From the NCBI GenBank assembly GCA_031213475.1, contig JARUPZ010000037.1, forward strand, positions 1,488,001 through 1,552,000: DNA of 64,000 bases. The letters run 5' to 3'. A program made the position numbers and the translations under genes. This document shows, in pieces, positions 54,101 through 64,000 of the stretch; position 1 is the first letter of the stretch, and each line of letters opens with the position of its first letter. The DNA comes from Nereocystis luetkeana (Eukaryota > Sar > Phaeophyceae > Laminariales > Laminariaceae). Under the pieces are notes generated by a model. That model was given only the letters and a program-made list of their open reading frames with translations. It was not told where the DNA came from and did no database searches.

Positions 54101-57100
54101 ACAAATCGAAATATAAAACAAGAATATCACCACATAGCAAGAACGAAGGGAAATAACAGGCAAACCGGAGTACAAAAGAAAAAAACTCACAGCACTCTCC
54201 AGGCCGCCGCGGCAATTTTGTGGTAGGAGTAGCATGGACAGCTTCTACCTATTAATAGCAGTCGGTCTGGTACCTTGCTACCCTGTTTGCCGTCTCCTTC
54301 CTGCTTTCGTCAACCATCCCTCACCCCCGTAGACGATGCGTCGGACAACACAAAGAAACAAAACAGGCTCGTCATCCACCCCCGAAACTATTAATAGACT
54401 TCTTTCATAAGGACAAGAAGGAAATCACGGAGGATCCAAGAGCCATAGGAAAAATAAAAGTAACGTAGACCAGCTGCAGCAGATGGCGGCACGAGTAGCA
54501 TAGACATGTTTCACTTACTACTGTAGTCGGCCTGGTCCCTTGCTATCCCATCTGCCGTCTCCTTCCTACTTTTGTCCACCCTGGTTTCCTTTGTACTCCT
54601 CCTGTGCCCCCCATGCCCCTATTCCCTTGGTCGGGTTTCCTTCCACTCCTCCTGTTGCCCCCCCTTCCCCCATTCCCTTGGGCACCACCCACGGCGGATA
54701 CGCGGCGCTGCCAACTCATCCGTGCCTCATACTCGTGCCACTTCACCATGAACCGTTCGGCTGCTTCAAGGACCCCCCGGTAACATTTCCCCTCCTTTTT
54801 TTGCTGCAGCGGACCACAGCGCGTTCTCAACTCCAAACACCAAGGGCGAAAGTTCCGTTGATCCTTCGGTGGCTCGGAACTCCCTGATGTGTTCGGCTAT
54901 GTATCTATACCAAGTCTTGAACTGTCCGCCAGGTCTCGGGTTCTCCCCACCAGCCATCGCCCCGAACAGTACCCGACTGGGTAGTCGCTCCTTGCTTTGC
55001 CGTGTGACGGCCCCCGCAAAAACGAGCCGCCGTTTACGGACGGTCGTTTTGATGCTCTCGCAACGTGTGACCTTGAGGGCCTTCGCGTACGAGAGGGTGG
55101 TACATGAGACCGTTTGTATCATACCGTGTACGTATATTATTGAGTTGAAAACACGATAGCTGTGAGATGGAGGATTTTGTCGAAACTCATCTATACAAGC
55201 TGGATGGGATGCTTCGATCGCGCGAAGTACGCGGTCTGAGGGACACACAATCTGACAGCTTTGGACGTAAGGGGAGGTTACACACATATATACGGTATAC
55301 TCCCTGAATGAATGTGTTGCAGCCGGCCAGCAGAAATCCGGTCCAGACCCAATGCTCGGGTTCGTGGGACGCACTTGATGCACATGCGGTGGATGCAGCT
55401 CGTACATGCACCATGATGATAATCTATGCTCTTCATAGTTTACCACGAAATGGTATACTGCCAACGGGTTCACAGCTATGTTGCGGCAGAAAGAGGGCCC
55501 TAGTTGAGTGAATCAGTCTTGGCTGCATCAGGGTAACCAGCGGTGCACTTGTTCCTACAGCTCATCGAACCTCTTATCGAAGGCGCTACCAGGAGGCTGT
55601 ACGAAAACGCTTGCCGGATCCAAGGCTTGATCCTCAACGCATATGGGAGATAAGAGGCTCGAGCTCAACAAAATGGTGATGCATGCACACCGCACACCAC
55701 CCTCCTCCCCCGGACCCTCCTAGCTCGTATCGTATATACAGTAGTACTTCGCGAAGTATGCATGTTTTTTTGTTTTTTTACGTGCTCGTTTTGTTCAAGT
55801 TTTTTTTTCGTTTTTTTGTCGTTGTTTCGCTCCTCCCTTCCTCCGTTCTGGCAAGGTACACGACGTACTCGGTGGTGGTAAGGATGGGAGGGCGGCAATG
55901 GAGCGTCCGCAAGCGTTACTCTCAGTTCGACCAGTTCCGCATGGTGTGTGTTGGTGTGTTTATCGTAGTGGTGTGCCCATTGTCCATGCGCTTATGCATC
56001 AAGCGTCTCGTCGCCGAGCGTACTTTAAGTTCTAAGGACTACGAACTGTAACTGTCAGGGGCTCCTCGACTTTTAGGTGTCTCAATACTCGCACGTACCT
56101 GGCGCTACCAATCATGCCCAATAAATACTACCAGGGTACCTGGTATGATACACGGTGGGAATGTGTGCGCACCTGCTGGAGCCTGGAACTTGAGCACCTG
56201 CTGTTGATTGAACTCACGAGGGCGATATGATAAACTTGTCATACCGCTGCCTCTATTTTTGGACACTGCAGAGGAGTGCTGCTGTAATTCCTTGGCCTGT
56301 GGTCTCGACGGTGCACCTGGTTATGTCACCGTCGCGCGACCCGAAAAATTGAAAATTAACTTCTTAGTTTCATGTGTGACTTGGAAACCCGCCTGGCAGG
56401 CAGCTCCAGCATCGCTAGAAGTATCATGCTTGTAAACTGTGATAGCATTAATATTACGGGGGGCCATAGTTAATAGGACCAAATATTGTTGGTAAAAATG
56501 GTTAAATATATAGGTTTTTATGTATACCATAGGTCCTATTAACTATGGTCCCCCGTAATAGTAGTATTCATTGAAGCGCAACGAGGGAACAAACGAAAAC
56601 TATTTACTTGTAGGAGAAGGATGCTCGGGAACAACGACATGCTGGCGGCTGTCGTTTAGATGTCGCGTAATATAATATGTGCCAATGCTAGGTTAAGCGC
56701 GACAAAGACAACTGCACTCTGTTGTGCCTGTTGCGTTCAGCTACTCGTAGAGGCAACCCCGGCCGTATGCGCAGCCACCTTCGCACTAACAACATCCCCC
56801 GGAGCATCTGCTCCCCCCAGGTTTGTCGGCAATCGCGGTCACACGATCAGTTGAAAAACCATCCTACTAGTAGGTTCCTTCCAAATTTGAAACGGATTGG
56901 ATGATATATTTCTGGCCTATATAGACGCGTCACGTCGTGTTCGTTTTTTTTTTGTAGTTTTCTCTGGTCATGGGCGCGAGGCCCCGGTGGCAGCGTTTTG
57001 TTACCGTGGGCGGCCAAGCCATCATGCAACGCGGCGCCGCTCTGCCATGAAGCTTGGTGGTTCGCACTGGTATACGGTGTTGATACTCGTACCTATTTAA

Positions 57101-58717
57101 CGACTACTCGTACTCGTAACCACGCCCAGTGCTAGAGGTATAACACATACTCGCGGGAAGATGCGGCTGCGGAATAGGAAAGTAGTCTGCTATTAGAAAA
57201 CAGCAGTAGAGCTCTCTTATGGGAGCAGCCGTTGCCTCGGTTACGTACGACCTGCGCAAATATAGCGGCGGTGTTTGGTGTGGGAGATAAGCGCGGAGGC
57301 CGTACGGTCATGGTGCTGTTCTGACGGTGGTACGGTACCCTCATGCCTATCGGATCGCGTGGGTGTTCTCTCTCGTTTGGCGGTGCAGTCGCTTCGAAAG
57401 CAGCACAAGGAAGTAGGCTCTTTCCGCTTCCCGAACAAGTCCAAGTTTAACACGTTCTCCGAACACACTAAGGTGAGAAGAAGCGCAGGAACTGTTCATT
57501 CCCTGTACGCGTAACCCTTGGCTTGATTATAGCATGGCGAGGTCAGTATTGTTGAAACCGACTATTTTGATGGTGTAAGCGAGCAGCAGTACCGAGAGCA
57601 ATAACATGCTGTGCGTATCGCCGATCTACTTACAATTCAATGTACTGTCGTACTTCGAGCGCATCCCGTACCCCAACAACTCGGGGATGTCGTTGTGGCT
57701 GATGCTGTGTTCGTTGCTTAGTTTTGGCACTCTTCCCCTCTGGAAGTCCGCAAGGGGTTTACGGTATTTAATACCCGGTACGTATTTGTAGAAACATTTG
57801 TGTTTTATTCTTCACAAGGTGCACGTACAATACAATCACGCCTCTTTCTCTCCTACTCGGGGGTGTTGCTGTGCTTGCAACCCTATCGGCACTTACTCTC
57901 GGGAGGTTACGCGCTGTTACGGCCTTACGGCCTGGGTGTTCGCAATCTCGTCCTCTTCTTTTTTAAGTTTTATCAAACGTGGGTGTCGTTGTAGGTGGTG
58001 TACGTTGATGTTGGGGGTTTTGCAAGCGCCGAGAGCTGAAAGTGAGGAGCCGAGTCTACTACACCCCAACGATCACTTGCTGCACGTCGGGCGCGTTTTT
58101 CTCGCGTGGTTTTTTCTGTGCCTGGACGCTTTTTCCGAGCAGGAGCGACGGAGGACTGGTTTCGACGAATTTCTTCGACTCGTGGTGAGCTGCCTTATCG
58201 TAAGATTTTATCCTGGCGTGGGGCGAAAAGACAGTTGCGTGTGCTCGTACGGGCGTAGGGCAACGCGGAGATGGTGGCGACGCCTCGGCTCGAATGGCGG
58301 CCGCGCCTTCTCTATTTCAATAGCCCGATGCAATAGTGTCACACTGGCACGTGCCTCACACGAAACGACGATGTAACGGAGAGTCTCCCTCGCAGATGAC
58401 AGCCCCTGCCGGTGGCTAATTGCAGACCCAGGGTCAGTTCTCTAGGAGGGCTTTAGGTACGGGTGGGATGAAGCCGGGGTGGGATCGCGGTGCCACGCGT
58501 GTGCTGCAAGTAACACCACGCGGTGCCCACGATGCACGCGACGTCGTCCGCCCCTCTTCCTCCGTCGACCAGGCGGGGCTGCACCCTCGGCCGCAAGAGG
58601 TGGACATGTTCTTGGCAATGGATGAGCATGGAGCGGGCGTCAGAGGGGGGGCTGGGAACCGACCAATGGCTTGGGCGAGCGCGAAAGTGTTCCCGGTGGA
58701 TACCCCAACGGGCCCCG
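51127..58717 (+). CDS. PX-domain protein (phosphoinositide-binding), exons 1-5; 3' end open
   Basis: Exons joined by phase: 51127-51818, 55856-55943, 57389-57472, 58143-58184, 58426-58717. Residues 1-210 are Ser/Pro/Glu-rich and probably disordered. The PX domain spans about residues 211-305: ELELSVPSHKEHLTADGQ is completed over a 4-kb intron by RYTTYSVVVRMGG, WSVRKRYSQFDQF (first basic phosphoinositide-binding motif RKRYS), then LRKQHKEVGSFRFPNKSKF (the Pro-rich loop region), and ERRRTGFDEFLRLV (the second Arg). PX domains bring proteins to PI3P or other phosphoinositides on endosomal membranes. Exon 5 (TQGQFSRRALG...VDTPTGPG) is less certain. The gene surely continues, since no stop follows in phase; candidate exons are listed separately. 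Start: ATG after a splice acceptor, in frame with upstream open sequence. A TATTAATA (51693-51700) adds Ile-Asn in exon 1. Confidence 0.8.
52001..52210 (-). mobile_element. SINE-C, 5'-truncated, in PX intron 1
   Basis: Reverse copy of the SINE-C body, from GCGCCTTGCAGCGTGGGTA to GAAGATGTGCGAAGATAATG, closely similar to 11120-11320. Confidence 0.85.
52330..52382. repeat. (ATCT)n tetranucleotide repeat
   Basis: Short ATCTATCT run in PX intron 1. Confidence 0.85.
52622..53465. mobile_element. 844-bp element with about 45-bp terminal inverted repeats
   Basis: The left end, CTTATGCAGTCGGAAACGTG then GATTGAAAAAGCCGCTTTCC, is repeated in inverse at 53400-53455, where ATGGATTGAAAAAGCCGGTTT is read on the minus strand. 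Ends lie near 52622 and 53465, with TA at 52621-52622 and 53466-53467 as a possible target duplication. Inside, a minus-strand frame from 53068 reads MAAVRGIDDLSPTAALAVAL and EEEARHQHVRV, coding-like but without a domain I recognise; it runs out through the left terminus. Candidate DNA transposon derivative in PX intron 1. Confidence 0.6.
53860..54100 (+). repeat. Dispersed repeat B copy in PX intron 1
   Basis: CGTTCTTTCTACCCGTCGAC, CACAACCAGCGTCCGT and the CTATGAAATAG end are present. The internal site reads GAGATACTACAGCAGTACATTG, sharing the CAGCAGTA addition with the copy at 10560. Confidence 0.8.
54180..55170 (-). pseudogene. LINE copy 2: C-terminal end and tail modules (minus)
   Basis: Read on the minus strand from about 55170: LSYAKALKVTRCESIKTTV, RKRRLVFAGAVTRQSKERLP, FGAMAGGENPRPGGQFKTW and EFRATEGSTELSPLVFGVE. 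The frame ends in GGP, while another frame continues GVLEAAERFMVKWHE to about 54700. The G-rich block and two tail modules (about 54540-54450 and 54370-54190) follow, exactly as after the LINE at 6.9-9.2 kb. 5'-truncated, non-functional. A CTATTAATAG in each of the tails (54249, 54388) marks TA sites. Confidence 0.8.
56454..56558. mobile_element. TA-target MITE (family M), copy 8, in PX intron 2
   Basis: 105 bp, TA at 56452-56453 and 56559-56560. TIRs have a single G/C change (GGGGGGCC). Transcribed as part of the PX gene's intron. Confidence 0.95.
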
Positions 58718-59086
58718 GTGAGGTGTCACTGGGAGAGGGATTAGATCCTGTCGGGATGGTTGTAGTGTGGCATAATCATTGTGCCGTTTTTTATCTACCC
58801 AATGATCTGCTCGTCGTCAACTAGGGCGTACTCTACTGCTGCTGCTGCGCCTATAGATCCCACCCACGGTTAATTTTTTGCAGGTTTCCTGAGCACGGAA
58901 GCGTGTGCCTATAACGGGAGGGAGGGAGGGTGTTGTCCGTGTGTGGAGAGTTTGTGCCTGCCTGCTGTCGAGGCGGTGGGTTAGCAGGCCCTGAGCGAGC
59001 CCACCGCCACATCGAAAGCGGATGAGTGATGGCGTGGTACACAACCATCGTGGCGTGTTGGTGGTACACCTCAAACACCGCCGCAG

Positions 59087-59175
59087 TTATCCCTGAACGA
59101 CAACAGGATCAACACGAGCACGCCTCATCTTGGTGCGTTGAAGTGGACATTTTGTCAGGCTGGTCTCCCCGTATA
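59087..59175 (+). CDS. Candidate sixth exon of the PX gene
   Basis: Acceptor CACCGCCGCAG, then a frame that continues exon 5 in phase: IPERQQDQHEHASSWCVEVD, followed by ILSGWSPRI and a GTGTAT donor. The alternating hydrophobic pattern (SSWCVEVDIL) suggests a beta-strand domain, but the family is not identifiable by eye. Confidence 0.35.
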
Positions 59176-59335
59176 GTGTATGTACATGGCAACGTGTCAT
59201 ACGAAACCCGCAAAACGCATGTTGTCACTGGTGCTCTCTATCTTGCAGCGTTGCTGTGCCGCGCGTGTTTTGACCTGTGGATGCTCGTGCTTACCACACC
59301 GTTTCGCGTCCCTGTTGATCCCCCTCGAGCGCAGA

Positions 59336-59468
59336 GGTCGGGCGAACGTGGTCGGAGACAGGGCGTTCGGAAGGAGGGAGGCGGTTGCCGTCGGGATCAG
59401 GGGTGGATCGACTCACCAAGGGCGGTACTTTGCACCGCGTACCGCGGTTTCCACCGCTCGCCGACCAG
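59336..59468 (+). CDS. Candidate downstream exon of the PX gene
   Basis: Preceded by CCCCCTCGAGCGCAG and followed by CAG|GTGATT. Open in two frames; the one reading NVVGDRAFGRREAVAVGIRGG looks more protein-like. Its phase does not fit exon 6 directly, so an exon may be missing between them. Confidence 0.3.
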
Positions 59469-60176
59469 GTGATTTGGTTGACCCCCTATGGGATTGGAGG
59501 TGGAAGGTGGCTTTCGACTTTTTGTTTTTCGGAGTATCATATCGTGCGGTCAGTTCGTACATCCTTTTTTGTTTTTCGTTGCGAGGCGATGCGTTTTTGA
59601 ATGTACCGCTCGCTGCTGGGGCTTTACGACGTTTACGTTTTGGAGGCATTTTCGGTCGCTTTGGGTAAGACATTCGCACTGTTTCAGAGCTGAGCCTTAC
59701 ACCATCAGATAGATACCCTTGTGACGAAATTTCGACCTCTAAAGATGGCAATACTACCGATATTCGTTGCTCTCGCCGGTGTTGGGCTCTCTCTGTCTCT
59801 CTCTGTCTCTCTCTGTCTCTCTCTCTCGCTCCTGTTACAAACTTGGTTAAGCTTCAATTGATTTCTGTTCAGTCGTCACACGTGGGCTGTACGTTAAGTG
59901 GTGTCCAATACGTTAGCTTGATACGGGTGCCAGTACCTTACAGCTCCTTTGGACCGCCTCGACGGGCGGCCCGTGCCTGTGACCGTGGGATGAGTTGTTT
60001 GTGTGTACGGATGCACCCTGAGGATTTTGGCGCTGTGCGCGAAGTGATCGTCCTTTGTGGTGAAAACGACACAAGACAGCTGTCCCTGCCGCCCGCACCG
60101 CTCATAGACAAAGGCACGTCGTGTCGCCCCTGCTCGATGTGTTCTGGTTGTTGTTTTGTGTTGGGGTTCGCAGGGA

Positions 60177-60282
60177 CGGAGTGAAAAGGCGGCAGAGGCG
60201 GCGGCGGCAGTAGCGGCGGCGGCGGCAGCAACCGCGTCATCGAGGAGCGGCTTGTCCTCGGTGGTACACCAGGTAACCAAAT
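60177..60282 (+). CDS. Candidate Ala-rich exon
   Basis: TTGGGGTTCGCAG acceptor, an open frame SEKAAEAAAAVAAAAAATAS then SRSGLSSVVHQ, and a CAG|GTAACC donor. The open stretch just beyond it (to about 60760) includes four 15-bp units CTATCTGTAGATGAT (60526-60590). I regard that as intron microsatellite. A minus-strand frame over the same stretch (60430-59894) has no known domain. Confidence 0.3.
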
Positions 60283-61508
60283 TATCAACAAAGGGTGTAC
60301 ACGTCAGGCAGATGCTCGGTTCCCACAGTTCACGATCTAAATCTTTGAGGGCAAATAGATCAGATGGATGCATTTCCTTATCTGTAGAAATTAGCTCAAT
60401 GTTGCTGCGTGAGACCCGTACAATCAGCATTATCTACTTTGAGCACATATTTCCTGGGTTGGATCATCTGCACTGTTATGCTGATCCTGAACAACCTCTC
60501 ACAACCGCGGGTGAGGAACTAGATTATCTATCTGTAGATGATCTATCTGTATATGATATATCTGTAGATGATCTATCTGTAGATGATTTAGGTCATGATC
60601 TGTCCTACGGTAGGTGTGAGAAGGTGTATTGTGCATTCTCGCTGACGAATCCGTTTTTCAGCGGTGTACTTTCTGTGTCCCCTGCGCGAATACGGTACCA
60701 AGTTGCTGTTTCGCTGTCCATCCCGTGTCGTGAGGATGCAATTCCGTCTTGGCACTGACGTGTCCAGGTGGGAGTCATGAAGGCATTTCTAAGGATGATG
60801 CTGGCCCTACTATTGTATGTTTGCCAGCTGCCAGAAACGGCGTAGTTCGTACATCCATCAAGCTTTTGTGTTGTTTTGCCTGCGAATTATTTCGCGTATT
60901 GTTTGGGCATGGGTCATGAAGCCTTCAGCGCTCTATGGTTATCGCTGATAATACGTTCCCATCGTGTGTCGTGTTGAGTCTCAGCCATGCGGTAGTCCTG
61001 TGCTGACCTTTCTTCTTGATTTTTTCTCCTTGCTCGCATGGCTCTCTCTACTCTTTCGAACTGGCGCACTTGTTTGTTTGACTCGTTGCTTGGGCAAGGC
61101 CGACGTTGTGCTGAAGAAACTGCTCGGGCCAGACCTTCTGAGCATGCTTTGCGTCGTCGCGGTCTCGGCTGTGAGCATCGTCGTCGTGTGGAAGGTGACC
61201 TTCCGACTCTTTGTACGTACGTAGGTTTTGATACGTTCATTTCTCATGGGCGGATCCCTTACCGTGTAGGACACGTAGTGTGTATACCGGTACATACCAA
61301 GGCATAAGAAATGCAGGGCGAGGCTCAGCGGGAAACACAATAATCGTCATTCATTCATTATACTGAAATTAGTGCAAGAAAACATCCATTCTCAAACAAA
61401 AAATCCAGCCTGGGACAGCTTTCCTGCTTCTCATGGGGTGTCCGGTACTTTATTGAGGCATCGAAAGGCACACCTGAGGTCGAGGAAACGGAAACCGTTT
61501 CGTTTTAC

Positions 61509-61698
<190 letters not shown>

Positions 61699-61885
61699 GC
61701 CCCTCGACCTGACTCTACAAGTAGGCGTGTCTTGCGCTTACCCCCCTCCAACGACCCCAAAAGATTGACGCCCACACCGCGACGAATATCGATAGCTCAC
61801 ACACACATCAACGGCCTGCGTGCAGCAATAATGCACACCGCGGCGGATATCGATAGCTGACTGAATGCACGTTGGCATCCCGCAT

Positions 61886-62221
61886 GCCGTACAGGGTGTA
61901 GGTGAGGTGGGCATTATCGTGCCGCTCGTGTTGGAGGAAAATCACTCCAGGACGATGTCTCTCGTGGTTCCACTAGCCCATGGTGACGACACGCGCCTCG
62001 GTTTTGTTTTGCTCTCTGTCGTTGTTGAAACGTCGTCGTCACTGTGCGAACGAACGCCTTTTTTCAGATCGGTGGAAAGCCGGGGATAGCTACTCTTGTC
62101 GTCGGTGTCTGCGTTGGGCTCTTCGTGCAAAGCTGGGACAAAGGCTTCGACGTGTTCAGCTTGGGGCTGGAGCTGGTCGGAATGGGCCCGGAGAACTCCG
62201 AACCTCCGCCACTCGCGAGCG
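61886..62221 (+). CDS. Two candidate 3' exons, possibly of the PX gene
   Basis: Segment 1 (about 61899-61980) follows a CATGCCGTACAG acceptor and reads VGIIVPLVLEENHSRTMSLV. Segment 2 (about 62068-62221) follows a CCTTTTTTCAG acceptor and reads GKPGIATLVVGVCVGLF, QSWDKGFDVFSLGLELVG and GMGPENSEPPP. EENHSR..SLVV and DKGFDVF resemble parts of GOLD-type beta-sandwich domains, but the order is not standard. Gene membership and phase are not proven. Confidence 0.3.
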
Positions 62222-62261
62222 GTGCGTACATAAGATAGGAATATAGTTGAAACGTTATACG

Positions 62262-62560
62262 GAACCGGGGGGGGGGGGGGGGGGGGAGGGGGCGTACTCA
62301 TTTGTTGCTTGCCTTAGTCATTGACCACGCATCCATTTCGAGACCGGGGGGGGGGGGGGGTACTCATTTGTTGCTTGCCTTAGTCATTTGACCATTGAGC
62401 ACGCATCCCTTTGGAGACCGGGGGGGGGGAGTGGGCTCATGTGATGCATGACCGTAGTCGTATGGCCATATTGTAGACCTGTGTATCTCTTTAGACAATG
62501 CCGGGACGGAGCATGTCGGGTTTTCACCGACCAGACAGGCATTGCTTGCATAGAGGCATA
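62262..62560 (-). repeat. Repeat F tandem pair and repeat A fragment with poly-G tracts
   Basis: GTACTCATTTGTTGCTTGCC ... GACCA ... CGCATCC occurs twice (about 62293-62345 and 62360-62418), each after a poly-G tract (62263-62287, 62346-62360). A repeat A core in reverse follows (62436-62560). The same F unit lies at 32915-32985 and, in reverse, at 20690-20740. Confidence 0.75.
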
Positions 62561-63045
62561 GCTTTGGGGCAAAACGCTTCTGGCTGACGGGGCCTCCTCG
62601 TAAACTGAGGGACTACGATACCTACGTACGGCAGTAGTATGAACAGTACTCATCGTCCTCTGATTCTCCTGGTGTAGCGCAGTGTCGGCCGACGAACGGG
62701 AAGCGAAGCGGCGTGCGGTGCGTTTTGTTTTTCAAACATTGTCGGGGAGGGCTGTGATGTGACTCAAAGGCGGGGTACGATAGAGTAGCTCTCGCTAGGA
62801 ACTCGCGCGCTGGTGGATATTCGTAACTGTCGTCAACTTGTGTGCACCCGTGTAAAGGCTAACCCCCCCCCCCCCCGGAGATTTTGGACCGGGCGTTGCG
62901 GATATCCGGCTTCACCCAGCTCACAAGTAAAAGGCATGCCCTGTATTTTAGCTGGCTATGTAAATTAGTCGCTTCGCAAGTAGTATCACGCGGAGGAACG
63001 GTTCACACCTGATACAAACCGTCGATTCCTACTTCAAGATATCTG

Positions 63046-63080
<35 letters not shown>

Positions 63081-63118
63081 CACGAGCAGTTTAGGTGCCT
63101 GATATGCATGACCTACTA
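62560..63118. other. Gene-free interval
   Basis: A C-tract (62859-62876) and a (TA)n run (63050-63076). No gene or RNA gene seen. Confidence 0.4.
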
Positions 63119-63223
63119 TTACGGGGGGTCGTATTAAATAGGGCCTACGGTACACACAAAAACCTATATATTTCGCTATTTTTACTAACAATATTTGGTC
63201 CTATTTCCTATGGTCCCCCGTAA
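63119..63223. mobile_element. TA-target MITE (family M), copy 9
   Basis: 105 bp, TA at 63117-63118 and 63224-63225. TIRs have two substitutions. Confidence 0.93.
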
Positions 63224-63229
63224 TATATA

Positions 63230-64000
63230 TATTTAGCTCATGCCGGGTGGGACCCGTAGAACCAGCAGTATTCGGGACATGGTTTCCTGGGCTGGATCTT
63301 TTTTATGCTCACATATCCTGCACAGCGTCTCGTATTGGCAGGGTTAGGATGCAGGTCATTTACTTGTATTAAATAAACATATCGTGATCCGTCTCGGTCA
63401 TCGCTCTTCATTAATGTAAAAATGCGGCCGTGAGAATCGCGGCAATATCGTTAGCCGAGGGCGGGGAGCTGTTCACAGCCTTTCTACAACCGCGCTCTCA
63501 CTTTTCCCCCCCCCTCTAAAAACGAACATAATACCGACGCCAGCCGCCGACACAAGGTTAACTAAGTTACGTATCGAAACCAAATTAAGGGTTTTTACCC
63601 GATCGCGTCGCCAATAATCGCCCTTTTTTGTTGTTCTTCTCGCTGGCTGCTACCGCCGTTTCTCAGAATCAACGCAGCCGAACTCCTCTGCCCACCGGCG
63701 CAGCGACAGACCGCGGGCTGAGTCGGCGGGAGGGGCGCTCGGCGGTTCGCGCCAGGCCCAGACCAACAGCGAGGGAGGACGACAATGACGGCCGACGCTT
63801 CATTTTTTATCAATACGTGAATAGATGTTGCGCGAGGGGAACCAGTGTTTTCCGAGACGCTTCTCGTGAGTCTCCTGCGACCCAGCTGATGCTGCGGCAG
63901 TCGTTGAAGAGGTGTAGGCGCGGTTGCGGTTGCGTTTGTGTGCTTGTCGACCCAGCTTCTTTTGTATCATGGTCATTGTAGATTGTTTCGGTGTTACCCG
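63230..64000. other. Right edge, possible exon not assigned
   Basis: Mostly unassigned. A polypyrimidine tract ending GCCGTTTCTCAG at 63666 is followed by an open plus-strand frame (PLPTGAATDRG, ARPRPTAREDDNDGRRF) to about 63830, exon-like in composition. It has no recognised domain and no demonstrable link to the PX gene. Confidence 0.25.

Noticed and set aside
59894..60430. 178-residue minus-strand frame starting MLIVRVSRSNIEL
   Set aside because: Starts with a reasonable peptide but turns into antisense of an Ala-repeat exon and a low-complexity tail. No domain recognised, and the plus-strand signals are better.

Overview
This window is nuclear DNA of an intron-rich, very repeat-rich eukaryote. 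The evidence is spliced genes with GT-AG (and two GC-AG) introns, a Ty1/copia retrotransposon, non-LTR retrotransposon remnants, tRNA-derived SINEs, TA-target and TTAA-target MITEs, and many micro- and minisatellites. The sequence alone does not fix the taxon. I would guess a protist, possibly a stramenopile alga, with low confidence. There is no sign of a bacterial, organellar or viral genome.

Layout. 1-22 kb is gene-free repeat DNA: dispersed repeat A, a degenerate 43-bp tandem repeat (3.0-6.7 kb), a dead LINE reverse transcriptase split by a 717-bp insertion (6.9-9.2 kb), two tRNA-derived SINE families, dispersed repeats B, D and E nested in one another, trinucleotide and tetranucleotide arrays, and a GGGTC minisatellite. 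22.16-28.33 kb is one complete Ty1/copia-like element (LTRs 22164-22555 and 27918-28326, 5-bp target duplication ATCGC). Its protease/pre-integrase part is inverted, and the integrase core is missing. 28.3-32 kb is again repeats.

32.13-50.37 kb (minus strand) is one gene, which I reconstruct as 16 exons joining in frame to a protein of about 972 residues: a Tousled-like Ser/Thr kinase (TLK). Its introns hold most of the repeats of that stretch. Divergent from it, 51.1-58.7 kb or further (plus strand), is a PX-domain (phosphoinositide-binding) protein gene. Five exons can be joined with confidence and probable further 3' exons run towards 62 kb. The 0.76 kb between the two start codons looks like a shared bidirectional promoter. 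The PX gene's first large intron (4 kb) contains a SINE, an 844-bp inverted-repeat element and the 3' end of a second LINE copy.

The most unusual signal is genome-wide within the window. Nine 105-bp MITEs have TA target duplications and termini TTAC...GTAA. The octamer TATTAATA, which is TA + TT + AA + TA and is exactly what imperfect excision of that MITE would leave, occurs about 25 times, 12 of them inside the palindrome CTATTAATAG. Empty and filled sites can be compared inside repeats, one MITE-MITE-footprint series exists at 39.2 kb, and one footprint lies in frame in the PX gene coding exon. A second TA-bounded word, TACCAGGTA/TACCTGGTA, is comparably over-abundant.
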